The notes: generated from the letters alone by a model not told the origin. 14,885 bases of DNA from Pseudopedobacter sp040392825 (GCF_040392825.1 NZ_JBEBVH010000082.1:1-14885), one strand, 5' to 3'; positions 7,087 to 14,782 are shown, counted from the stretch's first letter. Translations and numbers: made by a program.

Positions 7087-8478
7087 TTAATTGACTATAA
7101 CTAAATTATGCTCTACGGGATACCAGGATGGACCTATATGTTTTGCATTTAATAATTTTCCGTGAAGTTCATCTGATAGTTTACAACCAAAATGGTTTTC
7201 TTTAGCATTTTTAAAAACATAGGGTTTAACAGATGAAGAAGTCGAGATATAAGCTAATCTATTGTTGCTTTTTAAACGTAAATCTTCTTTTATAAATCCT
7301 TCACCGTTTTCTTTTGATGAACTGGAAACGAGGTTCTTAATAATTTCAAATTGGTATCCAGACTCTATTGCCTTTAATGCTTTTTCATTTCCATATATTA
7401 AATTATTAGCAATTATGGTACTTACCGGGACGACAAAGGACTTATCGTCTTTTCCTACTCCAACATAAAATGGGATACCACAATTAATAAATGTATTTGA
7501 AAAAACAGCACAATCTTTCACCTGATCGTATCCATGTAACGGCGGGTTTTCCCAGGCATTTCTGAACGATATAGGTGCATAGAAGTCTGTTCCAATAATA
7601 CCAGAAAAATAATTATCAAAAATACGGTGTCCATCACCTGTCACTCTAATCCCTCCCATTCCTTCTTTTTTATTTCCTATAAATATATTTCCTGATACGG
7701 TAGCTCTTTTTCCATGCCTTAAAGAAATGGTACCGTTACTTTCATAGAACAGATTGTTTCTTATTATATTATCGCAAGATTTATTAGATATAATTTCTAT
7801 TTCTCCATTACAATTTTTAAAGATATTTTCTTCGATAATGATGTGTGATGAGAACATAGAAGTGTTCCAGTTCCCCGCTCTGATGCTCTCTCCTCCATTC
7901 ATACCCAGCTCTGGTCTATAGTCAAAGAAATTATGGTCTATTCTATTATAGCCAGGCCTTTCTTCCGCTTCTGCAACGATAGTACAACCTTTATTAGTTT
8001 TCCCTTTAAAATAGCAGTGGTCTACTCTATTATTACGGCCATACATCGTTACCCAGGCAAAAAAAGAATCTTTACTTAGTAAACTGTTTGCTGTTTCAAG
8101 AAACACACTATTGGTAAAGCGACAGTTTTCTGCTGCTTTTGAAATAAAGACGACACTTCCTTTAGGAATATTGGTGTCTACAAATTTCAAATTTTCTACT
8201 GTAAGGTACTGCCCGTTTATTAAAAGTGTTGAGCCTTTCGATATGATGGTTTCTCCGTTACCTTCGCCAGAAAAAATGATATTTTTTTCTTTGGTTCCAT
8301 TGCCTTTTATAACCAGCTTTTGGTCTGTCCAAAGCCCAGATTTAAGAATTACCTTGTCTCCAGGTTTTAAGACTAGTGCCTCTAATTCAGAGGCACTTTC
8401 TATTTTATATTCTTTGGCCTGTATATTTGTAATTTTAATTACTAAACATATAAGCAGGAAAACTGAATATAATCTCAT
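7087..8478 (-). CDS. Polysaccharide lyase family 6 (PL6) protein, chondroitinase B/alginate lyase-like
   Basis: A 463-residue secreted protein with a Sec signal peptide (residues 1-22, cleavage after NIQA). The mature part is a right-handed beta-helix. The PL6 active site is visible: Lys233 in SNKS, Arg254 and His255 in LRHG, and calcium ligands Glu226 and Glu228 in GEIEI. In chondroitinase B these correspond to Lys250, Arg271, His272, Glu243 and Glu245, and the spacings are identical. The NGGESIRAG segment is another PL6 signature. PL6 enzymes cleave uronate-containing glycans (alginate, dermatan sulfate) by beta-elimination, with Ca2+ neutralising the carboxylate. The gene lies 8 bp after the DapA-like gene. 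No sulfatase is nearby, which argues against a sulfated glycosaminoglycan. The family is confident; the substrate is open. Confidence 0.9.
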   Translation of the reverse strand: MRLYSVFLLICLVIKITNIQAKEYKIESASELEALVLKPGDKVILKSGLWTDQKLVIKGNGTKEKNIIFSGEGNGETIISKGSTLLINGQYLTVENLKFVDTNIPKGSVVFISKAAENCRFTNSVFLETANSLLSKDSFFAWVTMYGRNNRVDHCYFKGKTNKGCTIVAEAEERPGYNRIDHNFFDYRPELGMNGGESIRAGNWNTSMFSSHIIIEENIFKNCNGEIEIISNKSCDNIIRNNLFYESNGTISLRHGKRATVSGNIFIGNKKEGMGGIRVTGDGHRIFDNYFSGIIGTDFYAPISFRNAWENPPLHGYDQVKDCAVFSNTFINCGIPFYVGVGKDDKSFVVPVSTIIANNLIYGNEKALKAIESGYQFEIIKNLVSSSSKENGEGFIKEDLRLKSNNRLAYISTSSSVKPYVFKNAKENHFGCKLSDELHGKLLNAKHIGPSWYPVEHNLVIVN

Positions 8479-8486
8479 TCTTTTTA

Positions 8487-9572
8487 TTAATAATTTATAA
8501 TCTGAGATGGCTGTTTTTCTTTATGTAAAAATTCCTGTACGAATTCATCATCGTTCAAATGAGGATAATTCTCGTATACTCTATTGATTTCTTCTAGTTG
8601 GCCATCGGAAAGCTCTTCTTTAGGATTAAGACACCATCTTCCCTGTAATAGTCCTTGTTTCCGCAATACTTCGTGAATACCAGGAATACATCCATGAAAA
8701 TCATGAGCCGGATCAAATAAAGCTGCATTTACATCTGTAATTTGTACCCCTAATGTCAATAGTGCTTCTGCTTCTTCCACAGTTTTATTTGCTCTGTATT
8801 TTTTTATTCTTTCAAGGAGACGTACTACATTGTTGGTCCAAACAGCCCAGTGTCCTAATAAACCTCCCTTAAAACCAACAGTTTGTATTTCTCCGTTAAC
8901 AGGGAATTTATATTCTGTTAAAAGATCGGCTACAATATTATCATCATTACCTGTGTACATAGAGATCTTATCCCTTCTGGAAGAATTTGCTACAGCTCTC
9001 ATCACGTCCAACGTTTGATACCTGTTGAACGATGCACATTTTATTGCCTCTACATTGTCTATTTCAACAAATTTTCTCCAGAAGTCGTAACTAAAAATTC
9101 TTCCTCCTACAGAAGGCTGCAAATAAAACCCAAATACAGGGATGATTTCTGCAACAGCCTTTACTCGTTCCAGTATTTGCTCTTCTGTCCACCCCTGCAG
9201 ACCTCCCATACTTAATAAACCAATGTCATATCCTAAATCAACCGCAATCTTAGCTTCGGCTTTTGCCTGATCAGTAGGCCCGCATATACCCGCTATTTTA
9301 ATAAACGGTCTGTCTAATTTTGCCTTATCAACTTCTTCTGAAGCCCATTTTAAAACCGTAGAAAAAAGATTGATTTCCGGATCTCTGATTTCAAACTGAG
9401 TAGAATGTACTCCTACGGCAACGCCTCCTGCTCCAGATTCTATATAATAACGGGTTAACTGCCTTTGATGAAGTTCATCAATCTTTCTTTCTGCTGTTAA
9501 TGCTAAAGGATGTGCTGGTAATACAGTACCTTCATCCAAAAGCTGTTTAAGTTCTTTGCTTAATCTTTTCAT
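8487..9572 (-). CDS. DapA/NanA-family (class I aldolase/dehydratase) protein
   Basis: A 361-residue cytoplasmic TIM-barrel enzyme of the dihydrodipicolinate synthase/N-acetylneuraminate lyase superfamily. The Schiff-base lysine is Lys178 in VEAIKCAS, and the conserved Tyr is Tyr150 in FGFYLQP. The N-terminal GAGGVAVGVHSTQFE segment replaces the family's G-T-T-G-E dyad with a longer, altered version. It is about 50-60 residues longer than DapA, mainly because of a C-terminal extension (HDFHGCIPGIHEVLRKQG onwards). Together with sugar-locus context this argues against lysine biosynthesis and for cleavage or dehydration of a 2-keto-(3-deoxy) sugar acid; the exact reaction is unknown. Its ATG overlaps the stop codon of the SDR gene by one base (TAATG) behind a strong AGGAGGT ribosome-binding site, so the two proteins are co-produced. 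Confidence 0.85.
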   Translation of the reverse strand: MKRLSKELKQLLDEGTVLPAHPLALTAERKIDELHQRQLTRYYIESGAGGVAVGVHSTQFEIRDPEINLFSTVLKWASEEVDKAKLDRPFIKIAGICGPTDQAKAEAKIAVDLGYDIGLLSMGGLQGWTEEQILERVKAVAEIIPVFGFYLQPSVGGRIFSYDFWRKFVEIDNVEAIKCASFNRYQTLDVMRAVANSSRRDKISMYTGNDDNIVADLLTEYKFPVNGEIQTVGFKGGLLGHWAVWTNNVVRLLERIKKYRANKTVEEAEALLTLGVQITDVNAALFDPAHDFHGCIPGIHEVLRKQGLLQGRWCLNPKEELSDGQLEEINRVYENYPHLNDDEFVQEFLHKEKQPSQIINY

Positions 9573-10588
9573 TAAAATTTACCTCCTCTTTCCTGGAAAT
9601 GTGTTGCTTTTCCAAATTCTTCTCCACCTCGAGTTAACCAAATCGCGGTAATGTCTATAATTTCTTTTATAGTTACTTGCGGATATCCAAATAACTTATG
9701 GCACTCAGCTGCATTATTTAATAATGCAGTTCCTTCTGCTTCATGTTGATAAACTGGCTTTTTATTAAACTTTCTGCCAAATTCCTCTGCTACCCATCTT
9801 GTAGACAAAGTTTCAGGTCCGGTAACATTTAAAATCTTTGCCGGACTTTCACAATGTAGTAAAGATCTTATCGCTATTTCGTTAGCATCGCCTTGCCAGA
9901 TAACATTTACATTTTCTGTTCTTAAGTCAATTGGTCTTTCTGCCAGTACAGATTTCGCAATTTCCATAATTACACCGTATCTGAAATCTACTGCATAGTT
10001 AAGACGGTATATAAGTATTGGGGTATTGTTTTTTTTAGAAAAATATTCAAATACTCTCTCTCTACCTAAACAAGATTGTGCGTATTCTCCAATAGGTTCT
10101 GGTGTAACTTCTTCGCTTACCCCTCCAGCTGTTACAGGTACGAAAGGCAATACATTACCAGAGGAAAATGCTACAATATTTGAGTTTTTAAATTTCTCGG
10201 ATACTCGCCCAGGTAAGTACGCATTCATTGCCCATGTGAACCCTTCGTTCCCCACTGTACCAAATTTATGCCCGGCTAAATAAATAACATTCTTTACCTC
10301 CGGAAGCTTGGAAAGCTCTTCATCGTTTAACAAATCACAAGCTATTGTTTCAATTCCTGCTTTTTCTAATTCTTCTCTTGCTTTTACATCGCTAAATCTT
10401 GAAACGCCAATAATACGTTTGCTTATTCCAGCTTCTTTTACTGCTGCTGCTGCAAGTTTTCCCATACTTGGCCCCATCTTTCCCCCAATACCCAGCAGCA
10501 TAATATCGCCATCTATATTTTTTATATCTTCTATAAGTTTAGCACTTGGTCTGGTTAATTTTTGTTCTAAAGCTATTAAATCTTCCAT
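9572..10588 (-). CDS. NAD-dependent epimerase/dehydratase-like (extended SDR) oxidoreductase
   Basis: A 338-residue cytoplasmic Rossmann-fold protein. The nucleotide-binding motif is LLGIGGKMG (residues 31-39), and the second acidic position follows near CDLLND (about 84-89). The NVIYLAG strand and the Ser pair in FSSGN (142-143) fit extended SDRs. The catalytic YxxxK motif reads Y169-A-Q-S-C173, so the Tyr is present but the Lys is replaced by Cys. This suggests modified chemistry, or a Lys supplied elsewhere. Extended SDRs act on sugars, sugar acids or nucleotide sugars. The gene starts 6 bp after the Nramp-like transporter gene and is translationally coupled to the DapA-like gene, so all three probably serve one pathway. 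The specific reaction cannot be assigned. Confidence 0.8.
   Translation of the reverse strand: MEDLIALEQKLTRPSAKLIEDIKNIDGDIMLLGIGGKMGPSMGKLAAAAVKEAGISKRIIGVSRFSDVKAREELEKAGIETIACDLLNDEELSKLPEVKNVIYLAGHKFGTVGNEGFTWAMNAYLPGRVSEKFKNSNIVAFSSGNVLPFVPVTAGGVSEEVTPEPIGEYAQSCLGRERVFEYFSKKNNTPILIYRLNYAVDFRYGVIMEIAKSVLAERPIDLRTENVNVIWQGDANEIAIRSLLHCESPAKILNVTGPETLSTRWVAEEFGRKFNKKPVYQHEAEGTALLNNAAECHKLFGYPQVTIKEIIDITAIWLTRGGEEFGKATHFQERGGKF
9581..9587 (-). promoter_or_regulatory. Strong Shine-Dalgarno site of the DapA-like gene
   Basis: AGGAGGT lies 8 nt before the ATG at 9572, inside the last codons of the SDR gene. The other genes in this window have only weak A-rich leaders, so this is the one canonical site here. 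It supports the chosen start and the TAATG coupling. Confidence 0.7.
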
Positions 10589-10594
10589 AATATG

Positions 10595-11812
10595 TTATTT
10601 TATAAATAAATCGTATACATTGCTTATCGCTAAAAAAGTAAGTAATAACAAACCTAATACACCGAATATATTGGTGAATCTGTTGTTTTTATGCTGTCCC
10701 ATAATCTTTTCGTCCCTCGCCACCAGGAACATAGCGATACCTATAAAAGGAACTAAGAAAATAGTCACACTCTGAGCTAGTACAATCAGTTCCAAAGGAA
10801 GCTTTCCGAATATTATCGCTATTGTCGCGCCTATAATCATTAATATAGCTATCAAAACACGTACTTTGGCCGATTGCAATTTGCCTCCATACCCTAATGC
10901 GTCTCCTAACATGGTTCCTCCAACTGAAGCATTACCTACTACTGAAGAAAAGGAGGCTCCGAACAAGCCTATCAAAAACAGGATTGACGCATAATGACCA
11001 AATAAGGGCTCTAAAGCTTTCGCCATATCCATAGCACTTGTTAGTTTTACTCCTTTTGGATGCAGCACTGTTGCAGCACAGACCATTACTATCGCACTCA
11101 TTAAGCCTAATATGATCATACCTGTAGTACTTTTATCAATAACGGGTTCATCTTCCACACCTGTTTTTTTTCTTTCCTGTACTAAATAGGCTTGATAAAA
11201 TGCTCCTACAATTGAAAAACAGGAAGCCATAAATGCAATAACCAGGCCTACGGAACCTTCCGGCAAACTAGGTACAAAACCTTGTATGATGTCTTCTGCC
11301 TTTGGATTGACTACAAAAACTGTGATTATAAATGACAGCAGCATCATAAATATTAACAACAGCATTAATTTTTCCAGGATTTTATAAAATCCTCTGAAAA
11401 ACAGTAGCAGAATACCTATAATATTAAACACAATTACCCAAATCTTTGACGATGTACCGGTAGCTTCTCCTATTGAAATTCCTACGCCAATTGAATTACC
11501 TGCCTGAAAAGACGCCGCTACTAAAAAAATTCCAACACCAATGACAATAGCAGCCCATTTGCCCCATTTTTGCCCAATTAATGTTAAAAGTGATTCTTTC
11601 TTTGCTATACCTATTCTACTTGCCATCTTGGTAAATACGGTCATGAAGAAAATAGCGACTACCACAATCCATAACAAACTATAGCCATAGTCTGTCCCCA
11701 ATTTAGAAGTAATGGTCATTTTGCTAGGGCCAAAAACGACCGCTGCTATAATTATACCTGGGATGATTTCTTTAATCCGTTTTACCAGTTTTGATTCTTG
11801 TTTTATTTCCAT
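10595..11812 (-). CDS. Nramp-fold membrane transporter lacking canonical metal-binding residues
   Basis: A 405-residue integral inner-membrane protein with about 11 hydrophobic segments and the Nramp (SLC11, LeuT-fold) pattern. The TM1 region aligns without gaps to canonical Nramp through the downstream YGYSLLW motif. In that alignment the metal-binding DPGN becomes GPSK (residues 28-31). In TM6 the usual A-x-x-M-P-H becomes A204-F-Y-Q207-A-Y, so the metal-ligating Met is Gln. Loss of Asp, Asn and Met makes Mn2+/Fe2+ transport unlikely. Together with its place in a sugar operon (18 bp after the dehydrogenase, 6 bp before the SDR), this suggests an organic or other non-transition-metal substrate. 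Automated pipelines would probably call it a divalent metal transporter. Fold is confident; substrate is unknown. Confidence 0.82.
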   Translation of the reverse strand: MEIKQESKLVKRIKEIIPGIIIAAVVFGPSKMTITSKLGTDYGYSLLWIVVVAIFFMTVFTKMASRIGIAKKESLLTLIGQKWGKWAAIVIGVGIFLVAASFQAGNSIGVGISIGEATGTSSKIWVIVFNIIGILLLFFRGFYKILEKLMLLLIFMMLLSFIITVFVVNPKAEDIIQGFVPSLPEGSVGLVIAFMASCFSIVGAFYQAYLVQERKKTGVEDEPVIDKSTTGMIILGLMSAIVMVCAATVLHPKGVKLTSAMDMAKALEPLFGHYASILFLIGLFGASFSSVVGNASVGGTMLGDALGYGGKLQSAKVRVLIAILMIIGATIAIIFGKLPLELIVLAQSVTIFLVPFIGIAMFLVARDEKIMGQHKNNRFTNIFGVLGLLLLTFLAISNVYDLFIK

Positions 11813-11830
11813 TTAGGTTTAGATTGTTTG

Positions 11831-13339
11831 TTATCTTAATTTTTTAATTTCTGATGCCTGAATTGGCTCAGCATTATTACCCCAATTCTTTCTGATGTAT
11901 GTTAATATAGCAGCACCTTCCTCATCATTCAGGAATTTGAAAGCTGGCATCTGTTCGGGTTTATTCTCAGTTTTCTTACCTTTTAAAAATACCTTTATCA
12001 GATCTCCTTTATTTCCCAACACTATTGGAGAGCCTTTTAATGCAGGAAAGCTACCTTGTACCCCAGATCCATCATCTTTATGACAAGAGCCACAATAAAT
12101 ACTATATAGCTGATCTATATTATCTATAGAATTATTTTCTGATGCTAACTTTCCTTTTGACACTTTTTCGCTGGTTATTTTGGAGGCTTTGCTTATCTTT
12201 AAGATCCTGTCATCAAATTCTACGGGTTTACTGTAAGGATTCCAGTCTTTGTTACTGGTAGAAACATAGATGTCACCGTTCGGCGAAACACAAACACTTC
12301 TTAATCTACCATATTCGTTTTCCAGAAAAATATTTTCCGATAGTATCTTTGTACCATCATTATTTAGTTTTAATACGCGAAGGCTTCTTGCTTTCAACGT
12401 TGTTAAAAGTAAGCTGTTTTCCCATTCAGGAATGTTATTGCTACCATAATGGGTCATTCCTGCAGGTGCTATAGTTGGTGTCCAGGAAAGCAAAGGCTCT
12501 ATCGTATTGTATTTTTCGGCGTATTTCTTCTCTTCTTCTGTATCATGTATGCCCTCTATATTCGGCCAGCCGTAGTTTCCCCCTTTTACAATAAGGTTAA
12601 CCTCGTCTTCTAAAGCATCTCCATGTTCAGATGTATAGAGAAAACCTCTTTTAGAAAACACCAATCCCTGCATATTCCTAAACCCTTTGGCCCACACATA
12701 GCTTCCTTCAACAGGGTTATTTTCCGGTACTGTTCCATCTATATTTAAACGCAATATCTTACCATTTAAACTCTCATCATTCTGCGCATTTTTATAGTTT
12801 GCAGCATCTCCTGTAGCCCATAAAAGTTTGCCGTTAGGCGATATAGCCAATCGGGAACCATTATGTCCGGTATTTCCAGGTATAACTAATAATGTTTTTG
12901 GATTAATTAAGGTATCTTGCTGTATGGTATATCTAACCAGTTTTGAAAATATCTTCTTGTTATCTTTTATGGTATAATCGACAAAAACATAGGGATACTC
13001 TCTGGTATTAGGATGAATTGCCATTCCTAATAAGCCTGTAGTTCTATCTTTCCATACCTCTTTAATTTCCAATATCCGCTTTTTTTCACCGGTCTTGGGA
13101 TCTATTTTACTAATTTCGCCATGCTGTTCTGTCATCCATATCTTATCATCCGGCCCCCAGGTGATTTCCCATGGAACATTTAATCCTTTTGCAACAACAC
13201 TGATATCTAAAATTGATTTATCTAATTGGATATTCTGTTCTACGGGGATAATTGCCTCTTTACGCTTACGGGGACTGCATCCCAGTACAGAAAAGCATAT
13301 TAAAAACAGAATCTTATTATTTGCGCTACTAAACTGCAT
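11831..13339 (-). CDS. PQQ-dependent aldose sugar dehydrogenase fused to C-terminal cytochrome c, lipoprotein
   Basis: A 502-residue predicted lipoprotein (lipobox SVLGC, Cys21). Residues about 45-380 form the six-bladed soluble-glucose-dehydrogenase propeller. Diagnostic features are TGHNGSRL (His159, Arg163), GFRNMQGL (219-226), TSEHGDALEDEVNLI (236-250) and NYGWP (255-259), the residues that bind PQQ and calcium. A monoheme cytochrome c domain follows: CGSCH at 416-420 binds heme, and Met464 in QMPAF is the likely sixth ligand. The enzyme should oxidise aldoses to lactones and pass electrons through its own heme to the respiratory chain. The residues after Cys21 are basic (SPRKRKE) rather than acidic, so surface export by a Bacteroidetes LES signal is not indicated. 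PQQ synthesis genes are not in the window. It is 18 bp before the transporter gene. Confidence 0.92.
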   Translation of the reverse strand: MQFSSANNKILFLICFSVLGCSPRKRKEAIIPVEQNIQLDKSILDISVVAKGLNVPWEITWGPDDKIWMTEQHGEISKIDPKTGEKKRILEIKEVWKDRTTGLLGMAIHPNTREYPYVFVDYTIKDNKKIFSKLVRYTIQQDTLINPKTLLVIPGNTGHNGSRLAISPNGKLLWATGDAANYKNAQNDESLNGKILRLNIDGTVPENNPVEGSYVWAKGFRNMQGLVFSKRGFLYTSEHGDALEDEVNLIVKGGNYGWPNIEGIHDTEEEKKYAEKYNTIEPLLSWTPTIAPAGMTHYGSNNIPEWENSLLLTTLKARSLRVLKLNNDGTKILSENIFLENEYGRLRSVCVSPNGDIYVSTSNKDWNPYSKPVEFDDRILKISKASKITSEKVSKGKLASENNSIDNIDQLYSIYCGSCHKDDGSGVQGSFPALKGSPIVLGNKGDLIKVFLKGKKTENKPEQMPAFKFLNDEEGAAILTYIRKNWGNNAEPIQASEIKKLR

Positions 13340-13363
13340 ATTTACATTAAGTTTTTCTCTTGA

Positions 13364-13389
13364 TTTGCCCCACTTTTCAGCAGGGCAAA
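13364..13389. other. Intergenic inverted repeat before the PQQ dehydrogenase gene
   Basis: TTTGCCC (13364-13370) and GGGCAAA (13383-13389) form a perfect 7-bp stem around a 12-nt loop in the 72-bp gap between the CE7-like and PQQ dehydrogenase genes. No T-run follows on the minus strand, so it is not a standard terminator. It could protect or partition the transcript, or bind a regulator. Confidence 0.35.
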
Positions 13390-13411
13390 AACAAAAGAAG
13401 CAAACAAAAAA

Positions 13412-14782
13412 CTAATTATTTCTTAAATTATTGGTTAACCAGCTATAGGTTTTCTCTCTTTGCGGAGGATATATTTTATGTATCCCGCTAGGAACTATAA
13501 ATACTTGTTTAGGTGATTTAACAGAGTTATAAGCCGAATAAAATGACGTAGGCGGCGTTGTCTCATCATTAAATCCCCACGAGAAAAATCCCGGAACTTG
13601 TATGCGCTTTGCAAAATTAACTACATCGTAATAAGATAAAGCTTTCATTACCTGTTCTTTATTATCCTTGTAAAGTTCTGGTTTGGCAAAAAAATGTGGC
13701 CATCCGCCAGCCCTGTTATTTAAATATCCTGTAAAGTCACACATTGCAGGGCATAAGGCAACAAAATAATTGATTCTTTTTTCTAATGAAGTTGTGATAA
13801 TAGACAAGGCACCGCCCTGACTAGATCCCCAACCACCAATATGTTTTCCATCGAACTTTGGTAAAGAATAAATAAAATCTACAGATCTTACACAACCTAA
13901 AATCACATTCTTGTAGTAAAAAGAATCACGATTAGACGCCCCTATATATTGGTAGCTCTTTAATTCGTTAGCCTGCAAATCTGTATAATATGACTTGTCT
14001 TTAATTACTGGTCGACCGTGAATATATAAATCCAGCGTAATAAATCCTTTAGCTGCATTATTTTGATCTCCACTTAATGGTAACCAACCAGCACCAGGAA
14101 AACGTATAATAGCTGGGTATTTCCCTTCTTTTTTAGGTACACTTAATACTCCATAGAATTTTTGTACACCATTATTAAATAAATGATATTCTGCCTGATA
14201 TACATCTACCAGGTCATTACTTCTTTCTGGAATAGGAGTTAATTTAGAATCCAGAGGAATACTTTTAGAGTTTTTAATTGCTGCTGCCCAATATTGGTCG
14301 AAATCTGCTGGCGTTACCGCTGTCGGTTTTATTTTTTCTGGTTCAAAAGCTGCAGTAGCTAATTCCTTATAAATTTTCCCTTTAACATTTACTCTTACAT
14401 CACATCTCAAAAAGCCAGGTTCACCCATTGTTCCCGCTTCTAACTTTGCGTATCCATCTTTAACAGTTACCCGCCCTTTTTTTGTTGGAACCATTTTTTC
14501 TGGACCTATCATATAGGATAAATCTGCAGATTCTACAGGTTTGCCATCTACAAAGAGTTTTATATTGAACGTAGCCTGCTCGCCTACTTTATAGATCCAA
14601 TCGCTTTTATCTGGAGTAACTGAGAAATCAATACTTTTTGTTACTGTAGATTTTGGATCTTCTACATCAATTCCTGCTGTTGTGGCCTGAGCATATAAAG
14701 ACTGCTGAATACCTGTTAATCCGGCAATTACAAGTGCAAGAATCAGCATAGCTTTTAATTTTTTCCTTGTGAGAACTTTCAT
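13412..14782 (-). CDS. Secreted CE7-like acetyl(xylan) esterase with N-terminal beta-sandwich extension
   Basis: A 456-residue protein with a Sec signal peptide (residues 1-31, cleavage likely at LYA before Q). Residues about 35-150 look like an Ig/beta-sandwich extension (KVGEQATFNIKLFVDGKPV). Residues about 155-456 form a CE7 acetylxylan esterase/cephalosporin-C deacetylase domain. The nucleophile elbow is GSSQGG with Ser321, the acid is Asp406 in GFNDETTPP, and the His is His435 in GIHKIYP. The Asp-to-His spacing (29) equals that of the Thermotoga CE7 enzyme and the Ser-to-Asp spacing (85) is close to it. The domain probably removes O-acetyl groups from poly- or oligosaccharides in the periplasm. 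It is the first gene of the block inside the window. The 103 bp upstream (14783-14885) is AT-rich and shows no confident promoter, so the operon start may lie further right. Confidence 0.88.
   Translation of the reverse strand: MKVLTRKKLKAMLILALVIAGLTGIQQSLYAQATTAGIDVEDPKSTVTKSIDFSVTPDKSDWIYKVGEQATFNIKLFVDGKPVESADLSYMIGPEKMVPTKKGRVTVKDGYAKLEAGTMGEPGFLRCDVRVNVKGKIYKELATAAFEPEKIKPTAVTPADFDQYWAAAIKNSKSIPLDSKLTPIPERSNDLVDVYQAEYHLFNNGVQKFYGVLSVPKKEGKYPAIIRFPGAGWLPLSGDQNNAAKGFITLDLYIHGRPVIKDKSYYTDLQANELKSYQYIGASNRDSFYYKNVILGCVRSVDFIYSLPKFDGKHIGGWGSSQGGALSIITTSLEKRINYFVALCPAMCDFTGYLNNRAGGWPHFFAKPELYKDNKEQVMKALSYYDVVNFAKRIQVPGFFSWGFNDETTPPTSFYSAYNSVKSPKQVFIVPSGIHKIYPPQREKTYSWLTNNLRNN

Noticed and set aside
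8487..9572. Calling the DapA-like gene a lysine-biosynthesis dapA
   Set aside because: It is longer than DapA, its Thr-dyad motif is altered, and it is coupled to an SDR gene in a sugar locus.
10308..10775. Plus-strand 155-codon frame over the SDR/transporter junction
   Set aside because: Ser/Ile/Pro-rich shadow frame antisense to two clear genes, with no start signal.
10595..11812. Calling the transporter an MntH-type manganese importer
   Set aside because: Overall fold fits, but DPGN and the TM6 Met/Pro/His signature are both missing, so a metal-transport label is not supported.
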